Part shown: one piece after another, positions 45,675 through 54,820 of the stretch
Position numbering within the stretch: the first letter of the stretch is position 1
Layout: every line of letters begins with the position of its first letter
Source: JADKBO01 sp965230345
GTDB lineage: Bacteria > Bacteroidota > Bacteroidia > Chitinophagales > Saprospiraceae
NCBI GenBank assembly: GCA_965230345.1
Contig: CBDDKR010000001.1
Location: 62,001 to 126,000, forward strand
Length of the DNA: 64,000 nucleotides
Direction: 5' to 3'
The notes under the pieces: generated by a model
The model's database searches: none
What the model saw: the letters and a program-made list of their open reading frames with translations, nothing else
What the model was told of the DNA's origin: nothing
Made by a program: the position numbers and the translations under genes

Positions 45675-45682
45675 CAAAAGTA
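45675..45682 (-). promoter_or_regulatory. -7 promoter box of rplS (TACTTTTG)
   Basis: Exact TAnnTTTG match on the minus strand, 37 bases before the rplS start codon. Confidence 0.5.
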
Positions 45683-45757
45683 CGTTTTATTATTGATTTA
45701 ACCTATTCTTTTTGTCTTAAAATTGAAATATTATTATTGCTTCAAATATGTACTTTT

Positions 45758-48019
45758 TTATCTCAACAATGTGATCGTATTTTGAAATTCTTTTGTTTTT
45801 CCTCGGGCTTCAGTGTATTTAACTGTAACGGGATATACGCCTTGAGGAAGGTGAGAACCTGAGTTTTCATGTTGGCCATTCCACCCAGAATAAGGATCTG
45901 TTGATTCGAATATTTTACCACCCCATCTATCCCAAACGATCATTTCGTATTGCTTTAATCCAAGGTAAATTCCCTCAGGTTTGAAGACATCATTCAAGCC
46001 ATCATTATTTGGTGTAAATGCATTCGGAAAGTGCATTGCATTTACAGGTTGAACATCTATCAATTGTGTAATTGTGTCAGAACATCCTAGTTCATGAAAC
46101 CCAATTAGCGTCAATTGGTGTAATCCCGTATCTTGGAATGTATAGGAAGTGTGTTGATCTAAAGAAATCAATTCATCATTGCAATACCAATTCCAGCCTG
46201 TGACATTTAAAGAACTATCGCTCAATGAAACCTCATTTTTCAAATGTGTTAGTATCTCAGGATAGTATTCAAAATTTGCTATTGGTGATGGTTGTATTGT
46301 TATTAAGGAAGGGAAATCTCGAATAGTTTCGCAACCTTCTGGAGACAATATTCTTACATGAACATCATAGATACCTGCTTTTGAGTATACATGATCAGGA
46401 TTTATTTTATCACTGATCTGACCATCTCCAAATTCCCATTCAACAGTATAAGTTGTATCGACAGGATTAGATAGATTTGAAAACGAAATTAATGAAGGTG
46501 CACAGCCTAGTACATCTGAAGGTTCTATTACTACAACCTCAGGAGCAGGTTGCCATAATATTTGTTTATTAATGGTATCCTTACAATGATTGTTATCTTC
46601 AATAATCAATTGAATGTTTTTTTCTCCAGGCTCAGAAAAACTATAAACTGGAGATTGAGTAGAGCTAATAGATTGATTGTTGTATATCCAATCCCAATCA
46701 ATTATACTCTTGGCATCGACCTGAGATTTATCTATAAAAGATACGGGGCCAGCAATACATGAATCATAGGTCGACGAAAAATCAGCATTTAATTGTGGTA
46801 GTATTCTTACCTTTATAAAAGCGGTATCCGAACACTCGTTTTGAACAGGATTGATAACTAAATACCCTGTATATGATCCTGTATCGGGAAAAACAATCTC
46901 TAAATTTTCTGATGAACTTTGAATGGTATTGTTCTCACCTAGATCAAATGTCCACAGAAAAGGCTTTGTACCTATATTTGATGTGCTTTCATTTTTAAAA
47001 TAGAAAGTGTCTAATTCACAACTTTCCAATACCAATTCTTTACCGTTTAATTGCGAACTATTGATGTTGTCTGGAGGCAGAACATCAGCACTTACTTGTT
47101 GAGTGCATGCTGTTACATTGAATTGAAAATCTCTTGAGATTTCACTAAGTAACATTCCGTTTCTATATTCTTGTACGCATAGTCCAACTACAAATTGACC
47201 AGTAAGCCGTGGGGTTGCTGTTAAGAGTCCAGAAACTGGATCAAGATTCATGTTAGCAGTTGCTCCAAGAGGAGCATTTTGATTGTATGTTGGAGTCGCG
47301 AACGTTGCTGTTCCAAATGGAGGTAAACAATCGATTGGTTCAGGAATGACAGAAGTACACCCCGTTCCGGCTTCACGTCCTCCAGAAGACTTCGGCGTGC
47401 AAAAAGAATAAACCAATTGGTCTCCGTCTTCATCTGTGGCAGAAACATCCAAGCTAAGTGGAATGTTCGCACAAAGTGCAATTGGTGGAAAACTATTAAA
47501 TGTAGGACTATTATTACATGATCTTTGTGCTTCTGGTGTAATATCTACTTCAAATACAGCTCCTGTACCTTCAGGGTTGATCAAGTTTGTAATTGTATTA
47601 TTACGACAGCATCTTTGGTATGCAATTTTGTAGTTTTCATTGCTCCAAGGTAAGGTGACTTGAAATTCGTATCTCCCAGATTGAACACCTACATTAGATG
47701 GTACTGTTACACAAGGGTCATCAACATTGTTTAAGTTTTGCTCTTGTGAAGGTGAAATTCTCCTAGTAGGGCCGACGAACTGCCATGAATTTCCTGATCC
47801 ACGATACAAACCAAATCTTGCAGGATCATCAAAGTCGGCTCCACCACCTTTAGAGTCTCTATACATCGTTACAATGATATTAAACACCGTAACCTGATTT
47901 ACACTATCAATACTTACGCATTGATATGTCATATCTCCACCTATTATGTGGGCTGCTTGAACTTGGTTAAGAATTACCCCTAGGGTAAATGCTAAGAGTA
48001 ATCTTAGTTTAATTTTCAT
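45758..48019 (-). CDS. PKD-repeat protein with gliding-motility-type (type B) T9SS C-terminal domain, copy 2
   Basis: A 753-residue secreted protein. Signal peptide (1-22, ending QVQA), then a conserved N-terminal domain beginning AHIIGGDMTYQC with the cysteine-rich core YKIAYQRCCRNNTI. Several PKD-like domains follow (ending patterns such as FDLGEN, WEFGDGQISDKINPDHVY, GIYDVHVRI). The end (FPNAFTPNNDGLNDVF ... VWDRWGG) is the gliding-associated C-terminal domain, a type B T9SS signal that can also bind SprF-like partners. It is a close paralogue of the gene just upstream, 19 bases away, with the same domain order. Likely a surface adhesin or filament protein; the exact role is unknown. Confidence 0.87.
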   Translation of the reverse strand: MKIKLRLLLAFTLGVILNQVQAAHIIGGDMTYQCVSIDSVNQVTVFNIIVTMYRDSKGGGADFDDPARFGLYRGSGNSWQFVGPTRRISPSQEQNLNNVDDPCVTVPSNVGVQSGRYEFQVTLPWSNENYKIAYQRCCRNNTITNLINPEGTGAVFEVDITPEAQRSCNNSPTFNSFPPIALCANIPLSLDVSATDEDGDQLVYSFCTPKSSGGREAGTGCTSVIPEPIDCLPPFGTATFATPTYNQNAPLGATANMNLDPVSGLLTATPRLTGQFVVGLCVQEYRNGMLLSEISRDFQFNVTACTQQVSADVLPPDNINSSQLNGKELVLESCELDTFYFKNESTSNIGTKPFLWTFDLGENNTIQSSSENLEIVFPDTGSYTGYLVINPVQNECSDTAFIKVRILPQLNADFSSTYDSCIAGPVSFIDKSQVDAKSIIDWDWIYNNQSISSTQSPVYSFSEPGEKNIQLIIEDNNHCKDTINKQILWQPAPEVVVIEPSDVLGCAPSLISFSNLSNPVDTTYTVEWEFGDGQISDKINPDHVYSKAGIYDVHVRILSPEGCETIRDFPSLITIQPSPIANFEYYPEILTHLKNEVSLSDSSLNVTGWNWYCNDELISLDQHTSYTFQDTGLHQLTLIGFHELGCSDTITQLIDVQPVNAMHFPNAFTPNNDGLNDVFKPEGIYLGLKQYEMIVWDRWGGKIFESTDPYSGWNGQHENSGSHLPQGVYPVTVKYTEARGKTKEFQNTITLLR

Positions 48020-48038
48020 TCTGAGTTAGTTTTCTTTT

Positions 48039-50306
48039 TTACCTTATAAGGGTAATATGTCCTTTATTATTTTTGGGCTCTCCTCTAGGACTTATGTATT
48101 TAATCGTATATACATAAACACCCTCTTGGTTAAGAGTTCCATTATTTTTATACTCTCCGTTCCACCCAATATTTGGGTCTCTAGATTCGAATATCATTTC
48201 ACCCCACCTATTCCAAACGATCAATTCATAATCCCTAATTCCATCCAGTATTCCAACAGGCTTAAATACATCATTTAGTCCATCATTATTTGGGGTGAAC
48301 GCATTTGGAATTTGAAGGGTGACAATAGGTTTTATATCTATGACTTGAGTTGCCGTGTCAGAGCAACCAAAATTGTTTACAACAATTAAATCTACATTGT
48401 AAACACCTGTATCAGGAAAGTTGAACGTGGGATTCTGTATGAATGCGGCTCCAATATCATCAAATCTCCATGACCAATTTATGGCATCAGTAGATTGATC
48501 ATTAAAAGTTATTTCTTTTCTAAAGCTACTTGGAAAATCCGGTGAATAGGTGTAGTCAGCCGTTGGTTTAGGTTTTATTTCAATTAGATCTGTATATGAT
48601 CTTGATATTTTACAACCAATTGGTGAAGTAATCGAAACATTGACAGAGAATATACCTGTATTTGTGTATTTATGAGTAGGACTTATGGCCTCCGTTGATT
48701 CACCATCACCAAAATCCCATTCGACAATATAATCTTCATTTATGGGACTGGACAAATTGTTGAAGAATATACTTGATGGATTACATCCAATAAACTGAGA
48801 GGGATCAATTATTATGGCATCTGGAGTGGGATTCCAAGATATATCCTGCATTATAGTGTCAGCACAGTTGTTCTGATCTGTTACGGCTAATGTGACGTTT
48901 TGATCGCCTGGGCTTTGTAATTGAATTTGGGGGTTTTGATCTGAAGAAGATTCTCCATTTCCAAAGTCCCATTCCCAAGTTGTTATCATTGATCCACTAG
49001 TAGTAGAAAGGTCCTCGAAGTCAATCGGACCAGCAACACACGTGTCGTATTGAAAATCAAAATTTGCGTCAATAGATTCATGTATATTAACTACTAGGTC
49101 AGCAGTATCACTACAAGCCGCAATGCCAGGGTTTAGAATCATTCGACCATTATATTTTCCTAATCCAGGAAAACTAAATGTAGCATCTTTTGTGGTTAAT
49201 GATTCGGTTTGTCCATTTATATCCATCTCCCATAGGTAGGATATAATATTTTCTTCTTCGGTGGAAGTGTTTTTAATGAAGAGTTCGGTTGGACCACAAG
49301 AGATGATCTCAAATGATTTGGCAGTGACGTCGCCCAGCTTTGTCTTCTCAGTTTCGGGGATTAGTCCAGCTTGAACAGCAATTTGACATGTAGCTACATT
49401 AAATTGAAAATCTCTTCTAATCTCGCCTATTAATTTGCCATTTCTAAATTCTTTAACACAAACGCCTACAACAAACTGGCCTACGAGAGAAGGTTTACCT
49501 GTGAGTAATCCTGTATTCGGATTTATTGTTATTCCAGATAATGTACCCATAGGGTTTGTCGGTGTATAAGTTGGTGTAGCAAATTCCACTTCTTCAAAAG
49601 GAGGGCGGCAATTTACAGGATTGGGCATAACACCTGTACAACTTTCTGGGTCTCCACTTGTCGTCGCTCCATCTGTACCTCCTGCTTGTATCGGAGCACA
49701 AAATTCGTAGATAAGTTGATCTCCTTCTGAATCTGTAGCAGATTGAGATGCATTCAAATTAACTCCTGCGCATACAACAATTGGAGGAAAATTATCAAAG
49801 GTAGGACTGTTGTTACAAGACTTTTGAGCGTCTGGTAAGATGTTAACTTCAAAAACTGCACCTGTTTCACCAGGATTGACAAGGTTGGAAATCGTATTGT
49901 TTCGGCAGCATCTTTGGTAAGCAATTTTATACGTCTCATCTGACCATGGTAAAACAATTTCAAATCGATAAACACCTTTCTCCACACCAATATTACTAGG
50001 AATGATTATGCACGGGTCGGCAGAATTTGTAATATCTTCTGCAGACTCCAGAAAAATGTTACGACTTTCTATATGTTCCCAGTTAAGACCAATGCCTCTA
50101 AATATTCCAAATCTGGCAGGATCGTCTAATATGGCTCCACCTCCCTTACTGTCTCGATAAACCTGCATAGTGATTTCAAAAGTTGATCTTTTTAAATCAC
50201 TATCAATCATGATGCATTTATACGTGATATCTCCACCAATGATGTGCGCTCCGTAAATAATATAAGGAAAGATCACAAGGGCTAATATGGTGTATAGTTT
50301 ATTCAT
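48039..50306 (-). CDS. PKD-repeat protein with gliding-motility-type (type B) T9SS C-terminal domain, copy 1
   Basis: Paralogue of the downstream gene: N-terminal domain AHIIGGDITYKC, core YKIAYQRCCRNNTISNLVNP, PKD repeats (WEWDFGNGESS, VEWDFGDGESTEAISPTHKY) and type B T9SS end (IPNAFTPNNDGLNDVF, VWNRWGEMIFES). An ATG four codons further upstream (50318) is possible, but the -7 box TACTTTTG at 50326-50333 would leave almost no leader, and the ATG at 50306 gives a normal signal peptide (MNKLYTILALVIF, cleavage after YGA), so it is preferred. First gene of a two-gene unit. Surface or adhesive function is inferred from the family. Confidence 0.86.
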   Translation of the reverse strand: MNKLYTILALVIFPYIIYGAHIIGGDITYKCIMIDSDLKRSTFEITMQVYRDSKGGGAILDDPARFGIFRGIGLNWEHIESRNIFLESAEDITNSADPCIIIPSNIGVEKGVYRFEIVLPWSDETYKIAYQRCCRNNTISNLVNPGETGAVFEVNILPDAQKSCNNSPTFDNFPPIVVCAGVNLNASQSATDSEGDQLIYEFCAPIQAGGTDGATTSGDPESCTGVMPNPVNCRPPFEEVEFATPTYTPTNPMGTLSGITINPNTGLLTGKPSLVGQFVVGVCVKEFRNGKLIGEIRRDFQFNVATCQIAVQAGLIPETEKTKLGDVTAKSFEIISCGPTELFIKNTSTEEENIISYLWEMDINGQTESLTTKDATFSFPGLGKYNGRMILNPGIAACSDTADLVVNIHESIDANFDFQYDTCVAGPIDFEDLSTTSGSMITTWEWDFGNGESSSDQNPQIQLQSPGDQNVTLAVTDQNNCADTIMQDISWNPTPDAIIIDPSQFIGCNPSSIFFNNLSSPINEDYIVEWDFGDGESTEAISPTHKYTNTGIFSVNVSITSPIGCKISRSYTDLIEIKPKPTADYTYSPDFPSSFRKEITFNDQSTDAINWSWRFDDIGAAFIQNPTFNFPDTGVYNVDLIVVNNFGCSDTATQVIDIKPIVTLQIPNAFTPNNDGLNDVFKPVGILDGIRDYELIVWNRWGEMIFESRDPNIGWNGEYKNNGTLNQEGVYVYTIKYISPRGEPKNNKGHITLIR

Positions 50307-50325
50307 TTCAAAGTTCATATAATTC

Positions 50326-50333
50326 CAAAAGTA
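50326..50333 (-). promoter_or_regulatory. -7 promoter box of the PKD/type B gene pair (TACTTTTG)
   Basis: Exact TAnnTTTG match on the minus strand, 19 bases before the preferred start at 50306; it informs the start choice. Confidence 0.45.
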
Positions 50334-50763
50334 AATCGAATAATAAACGTCTTATTCGGTAAATATCATATCTAATTGTTGAGAATATTGAAGTGCTTTT
50401 CAATATTTCCTATAAAATCAATGATAAAATTACTACAATGGTTTATATTTTGTAGATGAAATTAATATGCAAAACGCTGCGATTCAAAATTAGGTGATTA
50501 GGTGTTTTTTTATGAAGTATCTGATTAATAATAGATCACAATGTCTTCCAGATTATAAATTGAACTTATTAAGTTCAATTTATTCACACTTCTACAGGTT
50601 GTTGGACTAGGATTTTATTCAGAAATTGGAGATAAATATTAAGGGTTGAAATATACCATTCTACAGAAAGAATAGCCTTTTTTTATAGCACAAATACAAA
50701 AAAAAAGGCCATCTCTTAGTAGAGACAGCCCTTTTTCACTTTCGTTATTCTATAAGAAGACTT
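50334..50763. other. intergenic region between dnaK and the PKD gene pair
   Basis: Contains a 12-bp perfect inverted repeat with a three-base loop (50556-50582) without T-run and, at its end, the dnaK terminator (50701-50731). No open frame or RNA gene could be supported in the remaining AT-rich sequence. Confidence 0.45.
50698..50731 (-). terminator. intrinsic terminator of dnaK
   Basis: On the minus strand GGCTGTCTC (50730-50722) pairs with GAGATGGCC (50715-50707) with two G-T wobbles, followed by a long T-run; 33 bases after the dnaK stop. Confidence 0.85.
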
Positions 50764-52671
50764 TTAGTTTTTGTCCTCTACTTCTTCGAATTCTACATCA
50801 GTAACATCTTCCACTTCTTCTCCATTCGCATTTTGATCAGTGGCTCCTTCAGCAGGATTACCTTGAGCTTGTTGTGCCTGATAAATATCTTGGCTTGCTG
50901 CTTGGAAAACTTGAGTAAGTTTTTCGGTAGCAGTATCAATAGAAGGAATATCTTTTGCTTGATGAGCTGTTTTTAATTCGGCTAAAGCATCTTCGATAGG
51001 CTTCTTCTTGTCTTCCGGAATTTTATCTCCAAATTCTTTTAACTGTTTTTCAGTTTGGAAGATCATAGAGTCTGCCCCGTTTAATTTTTCAGCAGTTTCT
51101 TTAGCTTTTTTATCTGCATCTGCATTTGCAGCAGCTTCAGCTCTCATTCTATCGATTTCTTCTTGAGATAAACCAGTTGAAGCTTCAATTCTAATGTTTT
51201 GCTCTTTACCAGTTCCTTTATCTTTTGCAGAAACGCTTAAAATTCCATTCGCATCAATATCAAATGTTACTTCGATTTGTGGAACCCCTCTAGGAGCAGG
51301 GGGAATACCATCAAGGATAAACCTACCAATTGGCCTATTGTCTCTGGCCATTGGTCTTTCTCCTTGAAGGATGTGTATCTCAACGCTTGGTTGATTATCT
51401 GCTGCTGTAGAGTAGATTTTAGACTTTTTGGTCGGAATTGTAGAATTTGCTTCAATAACAACATCATACATGTTGTTCATGACTTCAATTCCAAGAGATA
51501 AAGGTGTAACATCTAGTAAAAGTACATCTTTAACATCTCCACTTAATACACCACCCTGAATCGAAGCTCCAATAGCTACAACTTCATCAGGATTTACACT
51601 CTTGTTAGGCTTTTTACCAAAGAAATCCTCTACTGCTTTTTGAATTGCTGGAATTCTTGTAGAACCTCCAACTAAGATTACTTCGTCTATTTCGCTTTTA
51701 GAAAGACCAGCATCGTTTAATGCTTCTTCACAAGGCTTTAAAGTCCTTTGAACAAGGTCGTGAGCAAGTTGCTCAAATTTAGATCTTGATAGTTTTAAAA
51801 CTAAGTGTTTAGGAACACCGTCAACTGCTGTAATATAAGGTAAGTTGATTTCGGTTTCAGCTGAAGCTGACAATTCAATTTTTGCCTTTTCACCTGCTTC
51901 TTTCAGTCTTTGTAGAGCCATTGGATCTTTTCTCAAATCAATGTTCTCTTGATTTTTAAAAGTGTCTGCTAAATAATCAATTATAACTTGATCAAAATCA
52001 TCACCACCTAAGTGAGTGTCTCCATTCGTTGATTTTACTTCAAAAACACCTTCACCCAATTCTAAGATAGAAATATCAAATGTTCCACCACCAAGGTCAT
52101 AAACCGCAATGGTAACATCTTGATCTTTTTTGTCCATACCATATGCCAATGCAGCAGCGGTAGGCTCATTAATAATTCTAGATACTTTCAATCCTGCGAT
52201 TTCACCAGCTTCTTTAGTCGCTTGACGCTGAGAATCATTGAAGTATGCTGGAACGGTAACTACTGCTTCAGTAACTTCTTGACCTAAGAAATCTTCTGCA
52301 GTTTTTTTCATTTTTTGAAGAATCATTGCAGATAATTCTTGAGGAGTATAGTGCCTACCGTCGATTTCAACTCTGATGGTATCATTGTCCCCCTTAACTG
52401 TTTTATAAGCGGACCTATTTACTTCGGTACCCATTTCGCTGTATCTATTCCCCATATACCTCTTAATAGAAGCTATTGTTCGAGTAGGGTTAGTAATGGC
52501 TTGACGCTTGGCAGGATCACCAATTTTTCTTTCGCCATTGTCCATAAAAGCTATGACTGAAGGAGTAGTTCTTCTTCCTTCTTCATTAGGTATAACTACA
52601 GGGTCATTTCCCTCCATTACTGCAACACAGGAATTCGTAGTACCTAAATCTATACCAATAATTTTTCCCAT
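50764..52671 (-). CDS. dnaK: molecular chaperone DnaK (Hsp70)
   Basis: ATP-driven chaperone that binds unfolded segments with DnaJ and GrpE. Signatures: GIDLGTTNSCVAVMEG at the N-terminus, the phosphate loop VYDLGGGTFDISI, VILVGGSTRIPAIQ, and the substrate-binding domain (LLDVTPLSLGIEV, IEVTFDIDANGILSVSAKDK). The C-terminus ends in the acidic VEDVTDVEFEEVEDKN, close to the classical EEVD-like tail. The 635-residue length is standard. It is alone: no grpE or dnaJ beside it. The 170 bases upstream lack a TAnnTTTG box but contain TGTC/GACA elements (see findings), consistent with heat-shock control. Confidence 0.99.
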   Translation of the reverse strand: MGKIIGIDLGTTNSCVAVMEGNDPVVIPNEEGRRTTPSVIAFMDNGERKIGDPAKRQAITNPTRTIASIKRYMGNRYSEMGTEVNRSAYKTVKGDNDTIRVEIDGRHYTPQELSAMILQKMKKTAEDFLGQEVTEAVVTVPAYFNDSQRQATKEAGEIAGLKVSRIINEPTAAALAYGMDKKDQDVTIAVYDLGGGTFDISILELGEGVFEVKSTNGDTHLGGDDFDQVIIDYLADTFKNQENIDLRKDPMALQRLKEAGEKAKIELSASAETEINLPYITAVDGVPKHLVLKLSRSKFEQLAHDLVQRTLKPCEEALNDAGLSKSEIDEVILVGGSTRIPAIQKAVEDFFGKKPNKSVNPDEVVAIGASIQGGVLSGDVKDVLLLDVTPLSLGIEVMNNMYDVVIEANSTIPTKKSKIYSTAADNQPSVEIHILQGERPMARDNRPIGRFILDGIPPAPRGVPQIEVTFDIDANGILSVSAKDKGTGKEQNIRIEASTGLSQEEIDRMRAEAAANADADKKAKETAEKLNGADSMIFQTEKQLKEFGDKIPEDKKKPIEDALAELKTAHQAKDIPSIDTATEKLTQVFQAASQDIYQAQQAQGNPAEGATDQNANGEEVEDVTDVEFEEVEDKN

Positions 52672-52842
52672 TGATTATAATATGTTAAATGTTATTCTAA
52701 ATAATTATGACAAATAGAATAGATCAATCTATGTGCCAATAGGAAAATATGACGTTTTGTACTGGATTCTCTCAGAAAGTCGAATATTATGTCAGCCTTA
52801 ATCTTTAAATGGCAAGACAAAATGACATAATGTAGGTTGGAG

Positions 52843-53439
52843 TTATTTTTTGACTGCTTTTATTGTACAACCAATGGCTTTAGTATACTCTGGGTTAATC
52901 TCTTTCTGCATTAGCATATTGTTTATTGCGTTGGCAAGGTATCTGGATTTTACAGATTGAGCATCTTGCACATTGTCGTCGATGGCCCCAATATATCGGA
53001 CGATTCGTTCTTTGTCTAAAAGAAATACATGCGGAGTTCTGGTTGCACCAAATTTTGGGTAAATCTTCTGCTGATCATCAAATAAGTAAGGGAAGGTAAA
53101 GTTTTTTTCTTTTGCCCTGATGACCATGTTTTCATAAGAGTCACCTGGAGATGCTACGGGATCGTTGGGATTGATTGCAATAATTTGAATTCCTTTTGGA
53201 GCATATTCGGCATTAAGATCAATAATCCTGTCTTCATAAGCTACAGAATATGGACAATGATTACATGTGAAAATAATTACAAATCCCTTCGCATCCGGAT
53301 AATTGCTCATGGATATTTTTTTACCATCTATATTGATGAGATTGAAATCGTCCGCTTGGTCTCCAATTTGGTAGCCTGATGATAGTGGAGGGGAGAGTAT
53401 CGCTTGTGAAAGCATTAAAATAATACTAATAAGAGTCAT
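52843..53439 (-). CDS. exported thioredoxin-like (peroxiredoxin-type) protein with CNHCPY motif
   Basis: A 198-residue protein with an N-terminal signal segment and an AhpC/TSA-type thioredoxin fold: GDQADDFNLINIDGKKISM, then VIIFTCNHCPY with Cys59 and Cys62, followed by INPNDP and the cis-Pro segment TRTPHVFLLD. The CxxCP pair replaces the single peroxidatic cysteine of classical peroxiredoxins; this CNHCPY subgroup is common but poorly characterised. Role: probably periplasmic thiol redox or peroxide handling, inferred. It follows another thioredoxin-fold gene by eight bases, so both are cotranscribed from the -7 box at 53963-53970. Confidence 0.82.
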   Translation of the reverse strand: MTLISIILMLSQAILSPPLSSGYQIGDQADDFNLINIDGKKISMSNYPDAKGFVIIFTCNHCPYSVAYEDRIIDLNAEYAPKGIQIIAINPNDPVASPGDSYENMVIRAKEKNFTFPYLFDDQQKIYPKFGATRTPHVFLLDKERIVRYIGAIDDNVQDAQSVKSRYLANAINNMLMQKEINPEYTKAIGCTIKAVKK

Positions 53440-53447
53440 GATGTGAA

Positions 53448-53927
53448 TTAGTTTAGATTATGAATTTGAGTGATAAGTTCTTTATAGCTGTGGTATTGTT
53501 TTTCGGCAAAAATGCTGAGTCCTTTTTTTACAAAAAGGGTCGCAGGAATAGCTCCAGACCAATCCTCTGATATTTTGTCAATCCATAGGTTGTAATTTGT
53601 ATCTGATAGAACTACGATGTTGCTTTTTAAATCTCTTTTACTTACGAAAGGTAGAACCTTAGATTCGATGTTTTTATGGAAATCAAGACTGACAAGAGTG
53701 ACATTGATCCCTTCTTCATTTAATTGCTCAAAATAGGGGAGTTCTTCTATGCATGGTTTACACCAAGTAGCCCAGAAATTGACAACGTTCAAATTAGTGT
53801 CAGATTTCATTGGGTTTAAGATTTGAGCCTGAAAAGAGTCAAATTCCTCGAATTCTTCAACCTGCGCAAAGCATTGAGAAGTAACGATCAAAAGATAAAG
53901 AAGAACAAGAATTAATGATTTTCTCAA
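53448..53927 (-). CDS. TlpA-like periplasmic thioredoxin
   Basis: A 159-residue exported thiol-disulfide protein: signal peptide (1-21, ending CFA), then NVVNFWATWCKPCIEELPYF with redox cysteines 56 and 59, and the cis-Pro loop GAIPATLFVK. This is the TlpA/ResA-type reductase pattern. Partners could be cytochrome c maturation proteins or the neighbouring redox protein, but none is proven. First gene of the two-gene unit. Confidence 0.88.
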   Translation of the reverse strand: MRKSLILVLLYLLIVTSQCFAQVEEFEEFDSFQAQILNPMKSDTNLNVVNFWATWCKPCIEELPYFEQLNEEGINVTLVSLDFHKNIESKVLPFVSKRDLKSNIVVLSDTNYNLWIDKISEDWSGAIPATLFVKKGLSIFAEKQYHSYKELITQIHNLN

Positions 53928-53962
53928 TACAATTTGATTTTAAGTCAAATTACTAAAATAAA

Positions 53963-53970
53963 CAAAGGTA
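53963..53970 (-). promoter_or_regulatory. -7 promoter box of the thioredoxin pair (TACCTTTG)
   Basis: Exact TAnnTTTG match on the minus strand, 35 bases before the TlpA-like gene. Confidence 0.45.
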
Positions 53971-54022
53971 GACTCGTGTTCAACAAGCCTACCTTCGAAA
54001 TGTGTTATTTGTACGACATAGA

Positions 54023-54631
54023 TTACTTCAATGCTTCATATTTCTTTTCGACAACATTCCAATTAACCAAGTCTAGAAAAGCCTTAACATAGTCTGGTCT
54101 TCTATTTTGGTAATTTAGATAGTATGCGTGTTCCCAAACATCAATTCCTAGGATTGGAGTTCCTCCACAACCTATCCCAGGCATTAAAGGATTGTCTTGA
54201 TTTGCAGAAGAGCAAATTTCTACCTTGCCCCCTTTATGTGCACAAAGCCAAGCCCAACCCGATCCAAAACGTGTTCCAGCAGCAGCAGCAAATTGAGCTT
54301 CAAATTCTTCTTTAGAACCATATTGCTCAACAATAGCATCTTTAAGAGAGCCACTAAGATATCCTCTATCATTAGGGTTAAGAATTTCCCAATATAAACA
54401 GTGGTTGAAATATCCTCCACCATTATTTCTTACGGCTGAATTTGACATGTCAAGATTTGTAAGAATATCTTCTATAGACTTATTATCTAAATCTGTTCCT
54501 TCAATTGCAGCATTAAGTTTGTTAGTGTATCCGTTATGGTGTTTTGTGTGATGGATTTCCATCGTTTTAGCATCAATTTTTGGTTCTAGAGCATCGTAAG
54601 CATAACCTAATTCTGGTAGTGTAAAAGCCAT
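54023..54631 (-). CDS. sodA: superoxide dismutase, Fe/Mn family
   Basis: Converts superoxide to hydrogen peroxide and oxygen. The four metal ligands are visible: His27 (MEIHHTKHH), His77 (NHCLYW), Asp164 and His168 (DVWEHAYYLNYQNRRPDYV). The second-shell glutamine appears as NQDNP near residue 145, the position typical of manganese enzymes, while the GGGYFNH segment is seen in cambialistic ones, so Mn or cambialistic use is favoured. The 202-residue length is normal and no signal peptide is present, so it is cytosolic. It adjoins two redox proteins but has a separate gap on each side. Confidence 0.95.
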   Translation of the reverse strand: MAFTLPELGYAYDALEPKIDAKTMEIHHTKHHNGYTNKLNAAIEGTDLDNKSIEDILTNLDMSNSAVRNNGGGYFNHCLYWEILNPNDRGYLSGSLKDAIVEQYGSKEEFEAQFAAAAGTRFGSGWAWLCAHKGGKVEICSSANQDNPLMPGIGCGGTPILGIDVWEHAYYLNYQNRRPDYVKAFLDLVNWNVVEKKYEALK

Positions 54632-54756
54632 CTTTTGTAGTTTAATTTGATAATTTAAAAGTTGTATTTCTGTCCTTAAATTTTAACCATAATAATAGTT
54701 CAGGGTTATAAAATTAACACAATTTAATGTTAATTGTTTTCAGTAATCAAAAGTAT

Positions 54757-54796
54757 AAAAAATAAAACAACCGTCCTTCAAATGAAAGACGGTTGT
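54757..54796 (-). terminator. intrinsic terminator of the Omp28-like gene
   Basis: On the minus strand ACAACCGTC (54796-54788) pairs perfectly with GACGGTTGT (54775-54767) and is followed by a T-rich run; 24 bases after the stop. Confidence 0.85.
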
Positions 54797-54820
54797 CCAT
54801 AATATAAAATACAATGATAT

